NCBI RefSeq assembly: GCF_020532645.1
Contig: NZ_JAJAUZ010000006.1
Coordinates: 124,001-188,000 of the forward strand
Source of the DNA: Streptomyces bambusae
Lineage (GTDB): Bacteria > Actinomycetota > Actinomycetes > Streptomycetales > Streptomycetaceae
DNA: 64,000 nt
Direction of reading: 5' to 3'
Below, piece after piece: positions 43,641 through 52,739 of the stretch (within the stretch, counting starts at the first letter, position 1; the number at the start of each line of letters is the position of its first letter). The notes beneath the pieces were generated by a model. That model saw only the letters and a list, made by a program, of their open reading frames with translations. It was not told where the DNA came from and made no database searches. The position numbers were made by a program, and so were the translations under genes.

Positions 43641-46600
43641 GTGCTTCGCATCAGAAGCCGGCGTGCCACCGTGTGGGGGCGCGGATACGCGATGGCTGCA
43701 AAAGCCAGCCGCGGTCTGCTGCCGCTCGCCCTGGCCGCCGGACTGGTGTCGGCGACACCTGCCGTCGCCGAGGAACCAGGCACTCCACAGCTGTCCAACC
43801 GCGAACGCGCCTTGGCCAGCTGGAAAACGGGCGGCCCGGCCGTCAAGGCTGCCGCCGGCGCCGCCCTCGTCGGCGACGACGAGAAACTCCGCCTCTTCAT
43901 CCAAGAGGGCCAGAAGGTCGCCGAGGACCTCGACCTCCGCGAGGCCGCACTCAAGCTCGTCACCGAAGCCGGCCCCGGCCTGAGCGAGGCCGCCCGCACG
44001 GCACTTGACGGTACGCCCGACCAGCTGGCCGCCTTCATGAAGGACGGCTGGAAGGCTCCGCTCGCCGACGACCAGCGGGTCGAAGCAGCCCGGATCACCG
44101 AAGGCGGTGGTCCCGGACTGCGCGAGGCCGGCGACAAGGCCATGAAGGGCTCCCTCGACGACATCAAGGTGTTCCTGACCGAGGGCCAGTACCGCCAGCG
44201 CGATGACGACGCGCGCGTCCGCGTCTCCCAGATCGAGACATCCGGTGGTCCCGCCACCAAGCGTGCTGCCGCGGCAGCGCTCAAGGGTTCGATCGAGGAC
44301 GTCCGCGAGTTCCTCACCTATGGTCAGCACATCGCTCGGGCCCAGGACCAGGAACACGCCACCATCACGGACCTGGCGCAGCAGACCAAGGACGCGCAGG
44401 CGGCGGCTGAAAAGGCCCGCAAGAGCGCGCAGGAACAGGCCGAAAAGGCCAAGACTGCTGCCGCCCTGGCAAAGCAGGAGACGGCAAAGGCGGCCGCCGA
44501 GACCAAGGCCGCCAAGGGTGACGCCCTCCGGGCCGCGGACGCAGCCCGGAGAGCAGCCGAGTCCGCCCGCCGGGCCGCCTCGGCCGCCCGTACTGCCATC
44601 TCCGCCGCCCGCGCGGCAAATGCTGCCGCCGAGACGGCTGCCGTGGCCGCCCACAACGCCGCCACCGCCGCGCTGTACGCCTCCCAGGCCGCCAGCCGTG
44701 CGTGGGACGCAGCAGCCTCCGGCAAGGTGCACGAGAACATCGCCGCCAACGCCCAGCGCGCTGCGGACGAAGCAAGCAGGATCGCGGACTCGGCCGACGC
44801 GGTCCGGAAGACCCTCGCGCACTCCACCGACGCGCTGGACGCCGCGCTCTCGGCCATCGACGACATGAACGCGTCCGCCGACCTGGCGGGCGAGGCCGGC
44901 GACTGGGCCAAGCAGTCCGGCGTCCACTCCGGCCAGGCCGCGGCTGCCGCAGCTTCCGCTCGGCGCCACGCCGCAGAGGCCAAGCGGGCCGCTGCCGCAG
45001 CTCGTTCGCACGCCAATGCTGCAGCAGGTGCTGCCCAGGAGGCGGCCACCGCCGCCCGCTCGGCTGCCGACCACGCTCGCAGGGCCGCCACCGCAGCCCG
45101 CAACGCGGCCCAGCACGCAGGCAACGCCCAAGCCGCCGCCAACGCGGCCAAGGTCAATGCCGGCGAAGCCATGGCAGCCGCAGACAAGGCCGGCGCCGCG
45201 GTCAAGCAGGCCCAGGAGGTCCAGCAGAAGGCCCGCCAGCGTGAGGCGGAAGAAGTCGCCGCCCGCACCAACACCCAGGTCAACGAAGCCCGCGACGCCA
45301 AGGACCTCTACGACCAGGCCAAGTCCGAGGCGAAGCGCCTCTTGGATGCGCGGACCAAGCTGGAAAGCGACTTCGTCCAGCTCGCCATCCAGGCTGAACA
45401 GCCCGGTGCGAAGCCGGCAGACATCGCCGCCGCCGGCCGCAAGATGGCCCTCACGGCTCTGGAGGTCCGGGGCCCCTGGTCCCGCGCGGCTGCCGAAGCC
45501 GCTCTCGTAGGCGCCGACGCGGCCGTCATCGCCTACGCCACCGACGGCTGGAAGAAGGCCAACGAGCAGGACGAGCGTCAGCAGGTCAACCAGATCGCCC
45601 AATCCGGGGATTACGACGACGTGCGCAAGGCCGCCGTCGCCGCCCTCGCAGGCACCGCTGCCGATGTGCGTGCTTTCCTGGCCACTGGCCAGTATCAGGC
45701 CGCGGCCCCCGACCGCCGTATCGAGGTCGCCCGCATTGCCGAAGCGGGGGGACCGGGGGTGAAGGATGCGGCCTCGGTTGCACTGAAGGACGCCAACCCC
45801 AAGGCGCTCGAGCTGTTCCTGGCGACAGGTCAGCACCGGGCACGGCTGGAAGACGACCGTGTCGAGGCGGCCCGCCTCGCCGAAGGCGGCACCCCCGAAC
45901 TCAAGGCCGCTGCCGAAACGGCGCTGGCCAGCCCCGACACGCTCTTGCGGACCTTCATCGAGTCCGGCCAGCACCGCGCCAAGCGACGAGACCAGCTCAA
46001 CGCGGCCCACGTCGCCGAGGTGAAGGCGATCATCGCCGCCGCCAGCCAGGTCTCCGCGCTCGCCTACCAGGATGCCTACAAGGCGGCGAAGTCGGCGGCT
46101 GATGCTCAGGGCTACGCCGACGAAGCCTCCGGTCACGCGAAGAAGGCCGACGAGTACGCCGCCAAGGCGAACGGCTACGCCACCCAGGCGCGGCAGTCGG
46201 CCGACGAAGCTCGCAGGTCCTCCGACGCCGCAGCGGGATCCGCAGCCACGGCGACCAAGGCCGAGCGTCAGGCCGCCGACAGCGCTGAGCGCGCGGAGTC
46301 TTCCGCCACCGCGGCATACGCGAGCTCCCTGGCAGCCGCTGACTACGCCGAGAGTGCGTACACGGCCGCCGAGCAGGCGCGTGTCTCCGCTGCGAACGCC
46401 GGTATGAGCGCTCAGGAAGCGCAGGTCAAGCACCAGCAGACCGTTCAGCGCTACATGATCGATGAGTACAACAAGGAGGTCCAGCGACAGCAGGCCGAAG
46501 CAGCCGAAGCGAAGAAGCGCAGCCTGATCAAGATCGGTGTGGGCATCCTCACCTTCGCCGTGACAGGCCAGCTGCCGCCGGACACACCGCTCGGCGTCCG

Positions 46601-47684
46601 ACTCGACGTCCTGCACGGCTTGCTCGACGTCATCGGACTGATCCCAGGAATCGGCGAAGTCGCCGATGGGGCCAACTGCGCCATCTACGCCATCGAAGGC
46701 ACGGTCCAGTACTTCCACCCCATCGGCCGCGAAGGCGCCTGGATCGACGCCGGCCTGGCCTGCGCCTCGATGATCCCCGTGGCCGGCTGGGCGACGACAC
46801 CCGCCAAATGGGCTCGCTACGCCGAGAAGTACGGCCCCGACGTCAAGAAGGCCTTCGACGACCTCTCCGACCTGGCCCGGAAGACGCCCGGCGTCTGTCC
46901 CGTACGTGGGAACAGCTTCCCGGCGGGCACCCGTGTGCTCATGGGGGACCGGTCTGCCAAGCCCATCCAGGACGTGCAGGAGGGCGACTTCGTACTCGCG
47001 ACCGACCCCGTGTCCGGGCTGACCGGACCGCGGCGTGTGGTGGCGACCATCTACACCCCCGACGACCGGGACTTCACCGATGTCACCCTGGAAGGGGACA
47101 GGGCGGCGTCCGTCACCGCCACGGACCACCACCCGTTCTGGACGGAGAACACGCGGACGTGGACCGACGCGGCAGAGGTAGAGGTCGGCGACACGCTGCG
47201 TACGGCCTCTGGTGCCATGGCACGGGTCGGTTCGGTGCGGCACTGGAAGACCCTGCAGCCTGCCTACAACCTGACTGTCGACGACCTGCACACGTACTAC
47301 GTGCTCGCCGGTCGGACTCCCGTTCTGGTCCACAACACCAACGGTCCGGTTCCCTGTCCGCGTGTTCCCTGGCTGTCAGGCAGGTTGCCCGCGGCTGAGG
47401 AAGCAGCGCTCAACGACACGCTGGCTCACATCGCTGCCGGCACGGTGCCCACCGGACCGACCAGCATCAAGTGGGGGACCAAGTTCAACAACCGGGCCGT
47501 TGACCTTCCCGGCGGCGTGGGTGAGCACTCCCCCTACCTGGAATACCGTGTCGCACCGCCCCCGGGCACTTCGGGTGCTGGTCCGCTGCGTGTGGTTCGC
47601 CACCAGTACACTGGTGAAACCTATTACACGTGGACCCATTACGGCGATAACAACGTCAAGCCAGCCTTCGTGCGAGTTCGGTGA
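43641..47684 (+). CDS. Polymorphic toxin: ALF repeats, Ala-rich coiled coil, Hint domain, C-terminal guanyl-type RNase
   Basis: 1347 residues from GTG 43641 (GAGGGGAAC upstream); ATG 43692 is an alternative. Secretion leader hydrophobic core at about 24-43. Short ALF-type repeats (AFxxxG, FxxxG) span about 50-240 and 594-797, with long Ala-rich coiled coils between and after them to about 960. A hydrophobic pretoxin segment (VIGLIPGIGEVADGANC) at about 985-1015 precedes a Hint domain (NSFPAGTRVLM at 1091, ending VLVHN near 1232). The last 115 residues resemble RNase Sa/barnase: FNNRAVDLPG, YLEYRV (Glu1301), LRVVRHQ (Arg1317) and YYTWTHYG (His1333), the Glu-Arg-His catalytic set. A barstar-like gene follows after 3 bp. 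Confidence 0.85.
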   Translation: MLRIRSRRATVWGRGYAMAAKASRGLLPLALAAGLVSATPAVAEEPGTPQLSNRERALASWKTGGPAVKAAAGAALVGDDEKLRLFIQEGQKVAEDLDLREAALKLVTEAGPGLSEAARTALDGTPDQLAAFMKDGWKAPLADDQRVEAARITEGGGPGLREAGDKAMKGSLDDIKVFLTEGQYRQRDDDARVRVSQIETSGGPATKRAAAAALKGSIEDVREFLTYGQHIARAQDQEHATITDLAQQTKDAQAAAEKARKSAQEQAEKAKTAAALAKQETAKAAAETKAAKGDALRAADAARRAAESARRAASAARTAISAARAANAAAETAAVAAHNAATAALYASQAASRAWDAAASGKVHENIAANAQRAADEASRIADSADAVRKTLAHSTDALDAALSAIDDMNASADLAGEAGDWAKQSGVHSGQAAAAAASARRHAAEAKRAAAAARSHANAAAGAAQEAATAARSAADHARRAATAARNAAQHAGNAQAAANAAKVNAGEAMAAADKAGAAVKQAQEVQQKARQREAEEVAARTNTQVNEARDAKDLYDQAKSEAKRLLDARTKLESDFVQLAIQAEQPGAKPADIAAAGRKMALTALEVRGPWSRAAAEAALVGADAAVIAYATDGWKKANEQDERQQVNQIAQSGDYDDVRKAAVAALAGTAADVRAFLATGQYQAAAPDRRIEVARIAEAGGPGVKDAASVALKDANPKALELFLATGQHRARLEDDRVEAARLAEGGTPELKAAAETALASPDTLLRTFIESGQHRAKRRDQLNAAHVAEVKAIIAAASQVSALAYQDAYKAAKSAADAQGYADEASGHAKKADEYAAKANGYATQARQSADEARRSSDAAAGSAATATKAERQAADSAERAESSATAAYASSLAAADYAESAYTAAEQARVSAANAGMSAQEAQVKHQQTVQRYMIDEYNKEVQRQQAEAAEAKKRSLIKIGVGILTFAVTGQLPPDTPLGVRLDVLHGLLDVIGLIPGIGEVADGANCAIYAIEGTVQYFHPIGREGAWIDAGLACASMIPVAGWATTPAKWARYAEKYGPDVKKAFDDLSDLARKTPGVCPVRGNSFPAGTRVLMGDRSAKPIQDVQEGDFVLATDPVSGLTGPRRVVATIYTPDDRDFTDVTLEGDRAASVTATDHHPFWTENTRTWTDAAEVEVGDTLRTASGAMARVGSVRHWKTLQPAYNLTVDDLHTYYVLAGRTPVLVHNTNGPVPCPRVPWLSGRLPAAEEAALNDTLAHIAAGTVPTGPTSIKWGTKFNNRAVDLPGGVGEHSPYLEYRVAPPPGTSGAGPLRVVRHQYTGETYYTWTHYGDNNVKPAFVRVR

Positions 47685-47687
47685 GGA

Positions 47688-48101
47688 ATGGAATTCAAAG
47701 CAGGCATCACGTTCATTGGCGCGGAAGATGTCGGTCGTGCTGTAGATGAAGCATTGCTCGCCGATCTCTGCGTGCTACCTCTCAGGACCGGAGGATCGGA
47801 AGACCGGGATGCGATCTTCGAGGCTCTTCGGAGAGATCTCCCCATGGATCCGCCATCCCATAGTTCGCGTAGCTGGGATGCGATCAGCGATTCTCTCTTC
47901 GGCGGTCTTTTCAATGTGCAGTCCGCCGGTGTCGTCATCGTCTGGGAAGACGCCGGACAGCATCAGTCGCTTCGAACGGGTCCTGCTTCTGTTGTGCTGT
48001 CCGTGCTGGCCGAGGTAGCCGACCTTCTGGGCAGCGAGGAAGTGACCAGAGCGAATTCGAAGGTTGTTTCGGTGCTGGTTCCGGCCGATACGGAGGAATA
48101 G
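47688..48101 (+). CDS. Barstar-like immunity protein for the upstream RNase toxin
   Basis: 137 residues, no signal peptide, so cytosolic. The central part (AIFEALRRDLPMDPP, then SSRSWDAISDSLFGGL, VVIVWEDA and SVLAEVADL) follows the barstar pattern: helix, an exposed loop, SWDALxDxL helix, a buried strand and a final helix. Barstar plugs the barnase-type active site with an acidic helix; the SWDAISDSL helix is the candidate. It starts 3 bp after the toxin stop (ATG 47688 just downstream of TGAGGA), an arrangement typical of toxin-immunity pairs, and is followed by a strong terminator. It is longer than classical barstar (about 90) by an N-terminal extension. Confidence 0.75.
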   Translation: MEFKAGITFIGAEDVGRAVDEALLADLCVLPLRTGGSEDRDAIFEALRRDLPMDPPSHSSRSWDAISDSLFGGLFNVQSAGVVIVWEDAGQHQSLRTGPASVVLSVLAEVADLLGSEEVTRANSKVVSVLVPADTEE

Positions 48102-48117
48102 TTCCCAAAGCATGCTG

Positions 48118-48153
48118 AAGTCCCCCTTTCCGGCTGTGCGGAAAGGGGGACTT
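48118..48153 (+). terminator. Strong hairpin terminator after the toxin-immunity pair
   Basis: A perfect 15-bp stem, AAGTCCCCCTTTCCG (48118-48132) with 48139-48153 and a 6-nt loop, starting 16 bp after the immunity stop. Confidence 0.9.
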
Positions 48154-48566
48154 CGTGCTCGAATCGAGCGCGTCGCCGAGATCCGCTTCCGTCATGTGGT
48201 CATGTGTCGGCATCGGCATGCCCGGAAGGGGTCACTTGACCTCGATCTTGACGCCGAGTTCTCCCTACCGAACTCGCCCGCCAGTCGTCCCCCTCGGCAT
48301 AGTCCCTTGGCCAATCTCCCCGGGCTCGGGTGGTGGCCGACTCCCGACCCGGGGGTTCTCCGTGCCGGGCGGCACACTGTGGGTCCCTTGATCCGAAAGC
48401 CCGGGGGAATCGAAATCCGTACGCCCGGGTGGCTTGTTCGAATCCTCCCGTGAGGAGTGGTTTCCGGACGAGAAGTGGAGTACCGATTGCCCTGGTCCGT
48501 ACCTCACCACCACGCTGAGCCCGGCACGTCATCGGGACCACCCACATCGAAACAGGGGGCTATGTC
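48154..48566. other. Intergenic region without a recognisable gene
   Basis: 413 bp. Short frames exist on both strands but none has protein-like composition with a start and ribosome binding site. It probably contains the promoter of the 48567-52444 operon. A tRNA-like GTTCGAATCC at 48436-48445 has no flanking stems. Base composition is less GC-biased than the surroundings. Confidence 0.5.
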
Positions 48567-49367
48567 ATGCAGGACGTCGCGGTCATCGGTGCAGGGCACA
48601 TGGGGACGGCCATGATCGCGGGCATCCGGAAGCAGCTGCCGGACGTACGGATCGAAGTCGCGGAGCAGTCGGCGGAGCGGGTCCGGCTCCTGCGTGACCA
48701 GTTCGGCATCGAGGCCCGCGGCGCGTACACGCCCCGCCCCGGCACCGTGGTCCTGCTCGCCATCCCGCCCCAGGCGTTCGAGGAATTCGCCGCCCGGGCG
48801 GTTCCGGGCTCCTACCGGGACTGCCTCGTCATCTCGGTGATGGGCGGGGTGACCGTCGCCGCGATCACCAAGCTCCTCGACACGCAGCGCGTCGTCCGGT
48901 CGATACCCAACACCCCGTCCGAGGTGGGGCAGGGCATGACCGTCTTCTGTGCCGACCCGTCGATCGGCGAGGCCGACGTGGAGACCGCCAGGCGCGTGCT
49001 CTCGGTGATCGGCGGTACCGTCCGCGTCGAGGACGAGACCTTGCTGGACGACGCCTCCGCGCTGTGCGGCGGCGGGCCCGCCTTCGTCGCGCACATCGCG
49101 GGCGCCTTCGCCGACTTCGCCCTGGCGGCGGGCTTCGACGCGTCCCAGGCCCGCGCCGTCACCTGCCAGGTGCTGCGCGGCACGGCCGATCTCCTGGAGC
49201 TCACCCGGCGCGACCCGGAAGAGGTGGCACGCCAGGTCATGACCCCGGGAGGGACCACGGAGCGCGGCATGTCCGTCCTCCGGCAGCGGAATCTGCACGA
49301 CGTGATCGTCGAGGCGCTGGACAGCGCCGCCGCCCGTTCGCGTGAACTCGGCGCGATCGGCCAGTGA
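48567..49367 (+). CDS. Pyrroline-5-carboxylate reductase-like protein
   Basis: 266 residues, the length of ProC. N-terminal Rossmann motif AVIGAGHMGTAMIAGI, VLLAIPPQAF (usual VLAVKPQ region), SVMGGVTVAAI, VVRSIPNTPSEVGQGMTV (the RxMPNTPxxVxxG motif), ALCGGGPAFVAHIAGAFAD (catalytic/dimer segment), and TPGGTTERGM. The reductase normally makes proline from P5C with NAD(P)H. Here it heads an operon with a methyltransferase, transporter and amine oxidase, so it may reduce a cyclic imine in a specialised pathway rather than supply proline. I therefore withhold the symbol proC. Confidence 0.85.
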   Translation: MQDVAVIGAGHMGTAMIAGIRKQLPDVRIEVAEQSAERVRLLRDQFGIEARGAYTPRPGTVVLLAIPPQAFEEFAARAVPGSYRDCLVISVMGGVTVAAITKLLDTQRVVRSIPNTPSEVGQGMTVFCADPSIGEADVETARRVLSVIGGTVRVEDETLLDDASALCGGGPAFVAHIAGAFADFALAAGFDASQARAVTCQVLRGTADLLELTRRDPEEVARQVMTPGGTTERGMSVLRQRNLHDVIVEALDSAAARSRELGAIGQ

Positions 49368-49473
49368 GACCCGTCCGGCACGCGGGAGTGCAGGCGGAGC
49401 CGGGCAGTGATGTCCGGCAGGGGCAGCCGGCCGCGGAGCCCGGCGCCGAACCGCAGAACGATTTGGGGGGCAC

Positions 49474-50331
49474 GTGCTCGGCCTGACCAATGAGAGTCGG
49501 ACGTCCGACTCCGCGATGGTGTCATCACAAGACTCGTACGAGACCTACTTCGGGCTCGGCCACTCACTCCGCCTCCTCGACCGGTCCGGGGTCTTCCGGG
49601 TCAGCCCGGCCGGACTGCGCCTCGGCGACCTGCTGGTGCGGCATGTGGAAGCGCCGGCCGACGACGGCTGGGCACTCGACATGGGAACCGGCAGCGGGGT
49701 CCAGGCGCTCCTGCTGCGCAGCATCGGCGCCCGGAACGTCGTGGCCACGGACATCTCGGAAACCTCCGTGAAGATCGCGGGCGAGAACGAGATCCTGAAC
49801 TTCGGGGACCAGACCGTCACCTTCGAGGTCGGCAGCCTGTTCGACGCGCCCTCGGCCGACCGGGCCTTCGACCTCATCGTCTTCAACCCCCCTGGCTGGC
49901 GCACTCCTTCAGCCGGCTGCCAGGAGGGGCTGGAGCGGCTCGGCCTGACCGGACTCGGTCTGGAGGCGATGTTCTCGGGGGACCGCGTGCTCACGGAGTT
50001 CCTCTGCCGCCTGCCCGACCACCTGACCGAATCCGGGCGGGCCATCGTCGGCTTCAACTCCATCGTCGGAATCCAGAAGGTGCTCACCGACGTCAGGAAG
50101 CAGTCCGGTGCCCGCCACTCCCTGCGGCTCCGGCTCCTGGAGCGGCACACGTTCCCCCTCTTCGTCTACACGGAGAAGTGGCGCGCCTCCCTGGACATGC
50201 TGATGGCGGAGTTCGGGCTCTGGAAGGAGCACTACGGCTCCGCGTTCACCGTCCACGCCGACGGCACGCTCTACTTTTCCTACGAACTCGTCGAATGCCG
50301 CGTCGCCCGCTCCGCGAGGGCCACCAGGTGA
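49474..50331 (+). CDS. Class I SAM-dependent methyltransferase (HemK-like motif)
   Basis: 285 residues. GTG 49474 follows a run of G (TTGGGGGGCAC) and is 106 bp after the reductase. GWALDMGTGSGVQALLLRSIGA is SAM motif I, NVVATDISETSV motif II, and FDLIVFNPPGW the NPP(Y/W) motif that in PrmC/HemK and DNA N6-methyltransferases binds a planar amide or amine. The length and lack of an RNA-binding domain suggest a small-molecule or protein N-methyltransferase. Overlaps the next gene by 4 bp. Confidence 0.8.
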   Translation: MLGLTNESRTSDSAMVSSQDSYETYFGLGHSLRLLDRSGVFRVSPAGLRLGDLLVRHVEAPADDGWALDMGTGSGVQALLLRSIGARNVVATDISETSVKIAGENEILNFGDQTVTFEVGSLFDAPSADRAFDLIVFNPPGWRTPSAGCQEGLERLGLTGLGLEAMFSGDRVLTEFLCRLPDHLTESGRAIVGFNSIVGIQKVLTDVRKQSGARHSLRLRLLERHTFPLFVYTEKWRASLDMLMAEFGLWKEHYGSAFTVHADGTLYFSYELVECRVARSARATR

Positions 50332-51302
50332 CCCGTCCGGCCCCTGCAGCAGGGGCGGCCGCAGGGACAGCCACCGGGGCAGCCACCGGGGTGGCGTCCA
50401 TGGTGGCCGCGAACCTGATCCTGGGTTCCTCGGTCGTCTACTGGCACGCGCTCGGCCACATCCCGGCCACCACCCTGCTGGGGTACCGGATCCTCGTCTC
50501 CCTCGCCACCCTCGCCCTCACCGTCGCCGCCCTGCGCCGCACCGGGGTGCTGCGCGCGGCCCTCGGCGACCGGCCGCTGCTCGCCACCCACCTGCTCGCC
50601 GCCGTCCTGATCTGCGTCAACTGGCTCACCTTCATCTGGGCGTCCATCCACGGCCGGGTCATCGAGGCCAGCCTCGGCTACCTGATCGCACCCGCCGTCA
50701 CCATCGCCGTCGGAATGCTCCTCGTGCGCGAGCCGGTCAGCCGGCTGCGGCGGGCCGCGCTGGCGCTCTGCCTGCTCGGCATCGCCCTGCTCATCACCAG
50801 GAGCGGTGAGCTGGACTGGTGGGTGTTCGTCACCATCGGCGCCACCTGGGGGCTGTACGGTGCCGTCAAGAAGCAGTCCCCGGCGGACCCGGTCACCGGG
50901 CTCACCCTGGAGACGGCCTTCCTCGCCGTAGGCGTCGTGGCGGTCGCCGCGTTCTCCCCCTACTCGCTCGCGCTGCAACCGCCCGCCGACACCTCCGACC
51001 ACGTACTGCTCGCGCTCTGCGGGCTGATCTCCGTCGTCCCGCTCTGGCTCTTCTCGTTCGGGGCGAAGGCCATCACCCTGACCGTGTCCGGCTTCGTCCA
51101 GTACCTGAACCCGACCGCCCAGCTCGTCATCGCCCTCGGCGTCTACGGACAGGTGCCGTCCGCCAACACCTTCGTCTGCTTCGCGCTGGTCTGGCTCTCG
51201 CTCGTGGCCCTCGTCATGGAGACCGTCCTCGGCGAGCGACGGCGGCGGCCGAGGGATCCGCAGCCGTCCACGGAACTGTTGAAGGGAAACCACCGCTCGT
51301 GA
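50328..51302 (+). CDS. EamA/RarD-type membrane transporter
   Basis: 324 residues with about ten hydrophobic segments, the first near 20-40. It resembles RarD (chloramphenicol-sensitive protein family): LGYLIAPAVTIAVGMLLVRE, LLITRSGELDWWVFVTIGATWG and FVQYLNPTAQLVIALG are its characteristic stretches. GTG 50328 overlaps the methyltransferase stop and its own stop overlaps the oxidase GTG, so all three are translationally coupled. Probably exports or imports the pathway product. Confidence 0.85.
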   Translation: MTRPAPAAGAAAGTATGAATGVASMVAANLILGSSVVYWHALGHIPATTLLGYRILVSLATLALTVAALRRTGVLRAALGDRPLLATHLLAAVLICVNWLTFIWASIHGRVIEASLGYLIAPAVTIAVGMLLVREPVSRLRRAALALCLLGIALLITRSGELDWWVFVTIGATWGLYGAVKKQSPADPVTGLTLETAFLAVGVVAVAAFSPYSLALQPPADTSDHVLLALCGLISVVPLWLFSFGAKAITLTVSGFVQYLNPTAQLVIALGVYGQVPSANTFVCFALVWLSLVALVMETVLGERRRRPRDPQPSTELLKGNHRS

Positions 51303-52444
51303 CCAGCACCTATGACGCCGTGGTCGTCGGCCTCGGGGTATTCGGAGCCGCCGCCTCCGCAGCGCTGGCGACGCGGGGAGCCTCCGTCCTCGCCGTCGAT
51401 GCGCACGGTCCGACCCACTCGTACGGCTCTTCGCACGGCGAGAGCCGCATCTTCCGGCGCGCGTACTGGGAGGGGACGTCGTACCTGCCGCTCCTGGACC
51501 GGGCCGACCGGATGTGGAGCGAACTGGAGAGCGCGCACGGCGACGTCCTGGCCGTGCGTACCGGCGGCCTGTTCATGGGCGACACCGCCGAGGGCCTGGT
51601 CGAGCTCAGCCGGGCCACCGCCCGGGCCGGCGGCATCGCGCACGAGATCTGGGACGCGGCGGAGGCCAACGCCCGCTTCGACTGGCTCGGTCTGGCCCCG
51701 GACTTCTCCGTCCTGCACGAACCCGGCGCCTACACCCTCCTCGCCGACCGTGCCCGGCTGGCGCTGATCGACGCGGCCGTGCGCGCCGGCGCCGCAGTGC
51801 GCTTCGGCGAGCGGGCACTGGCCGTGTCCTCCACCGCCGAAGGCGCGACCGTACGCCTCGGCTCCGGTGAGACGGTGTCGTGCGGGGCGGTGGTCCTGGC
51901 CGCCGGCCCCTGGTCGAACGACTTCCTCGCCGACGAGCTGCCCGGCCTGCTCCGCCCGCACCGGGTGCCCGTGTACTGGTTCCGCACCAGGTCCGCCGAC
52001 GGGAACGAGGGGATGCCCGCGTTCGTGTACGAGTCGGCCTCCGGAGACGTCCTCTACTCCTGCCCGGAGTGGGGCCGCGGCGGCCGGGAGATCAAGATCG
52101 GCTTCCACAACCGGCAGCAGGACCCGGGAGATCCGTCCGACCTTGCTCCCCACCCGGTCGGGCCGGCCGACCGGGCCGAGATCACCGAGGTGGTGTCGCG
52201 GTTCCTGCCCGGGATCGACCCCGAGCCCGTACGGTCCGCGACGTGCTTCTACACGATGACGCCGGACGGCGGCTTCGTCATCGACCGGGTACGGTCCGCG
52301 CCGCGGCTCGTGTACTCCGCCTCCTGCTCCGGACACGGCTTCAAGTTCGCCCCGGCCGTCGGGGAGTGCCTGGCGCAGCTGGCCCTGGGCGAGAAGCCCG
52401 ACACCGACCTCACCGCCTTCGCCCGGGCGCGGTTCGACGTCTGA
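51299..52444 (+). CDS. Monomeric sarcosine/N-methyltryptophan oxidase-like flavoprotein
   Basis: 381 residues. FAD motif AVVVGLGVFGAAASAALATRG, then SHGESRIFRRAYWEG as in the MSOX family. The covalent FAD Cys lies in SATCFYTMTPDGGFVID, the same place as in monomeric sarcosine oxidase. SCSGHGFKFAPAVGE is the conserved C-terminal FAD segment. These enzymes oxidise secondary or N-methyl amines, releasing an imine and peroxide. Coupled to the transporter by a 4-bp overlap. Fits a pathway in which an N-methylated amino acid is oxidised to an imine that the reductase-like enzyme could use; that order is inference. Confidence 0.88.
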   Translation: MTSTYDAVVVGLGVFGAAASAALATRGASVLAVDAHGPTHSYGSSHGESRIFRRAYWEGTSYLPLLDRADRMWSELESAHGDVLAVRTGGLFMGDTAEGLVELSRATARAGGIAHEIWDAAEANARFDWLGLAPDFSVLHEPGAYTLLADRARLALIDAAVRAGAAVRFGERALAVSSTAEGATVRLGSGETVSCGAVVLAAGPWSNDFLADELPGLLRPHRVPVYWFRTRSADGNEGMPAFVYESASGDVLYSCPEWGRGGREIKIGFHNRQQDPGDPSDLAPHPVGPADRAEITEVVSRFLPGIDPEPVRSATCFYTMTPDGGFVIDRVRSAPRLVYSASCSGHGFKFAPAVGECLAQLALGEKPDTDLTAFARARFDV

Positions 52445-52478
52445 CACCACGGGCCTGACGCCCGCCCCGGCAGGTCTT

Positions 52479-52503
52479 GCCGCCCCGGCCCGGCCGGGGC
52501 GGC
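52479..52503. terminator. Hairpin terminator of the four-gene operon
   Basis: A perfect 11-bp stem (GCCGCCCCGGC at 52479-52489 with 52493-52503, 3-nt loop), 35 bp after the oxidase stop and before the M4 protease leader. The remaining bases to 52739 show no gene. Confidence 0.8.
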
Positions 52504-52739
52504 CTCCGCCGTGACGCGTGCGTGTTGCGGAATCCTGTGCCCGCCGTGTCGGCACGTATCGGCACCTTGTCCTTCCTGTAAAGAGGCGGGCGGCAAATCC
52601 GGCAACGGCGCCCGAACCACCATTTGTGCCACGTGACATGTGCGCGACGGCTTGAGAGTGTCCCTGCCCATCAAGGCAGTCACCTTGTGCGAGGGGCGGC
52701 GATCCCGCCCAACTCCCCATGACACTCTGGAGATTCCCC

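Noticed and set aside
43545-47333. Very long open frame antisense to the ALF/Hint toxin
   Set aside because: It arises from Ala- and Glu-rich GC-biased codons of the real gene; the composition is Gly/Val/Arg low-complexity with no domain, and codon-position bias favours the plus strand.
48436-48445. GTTCGAATCC resembling a tRNA T-loop
   Set aside because: The flanking bases do not form a T-stem, and no anticodon or acceptor arms could be found upstream.
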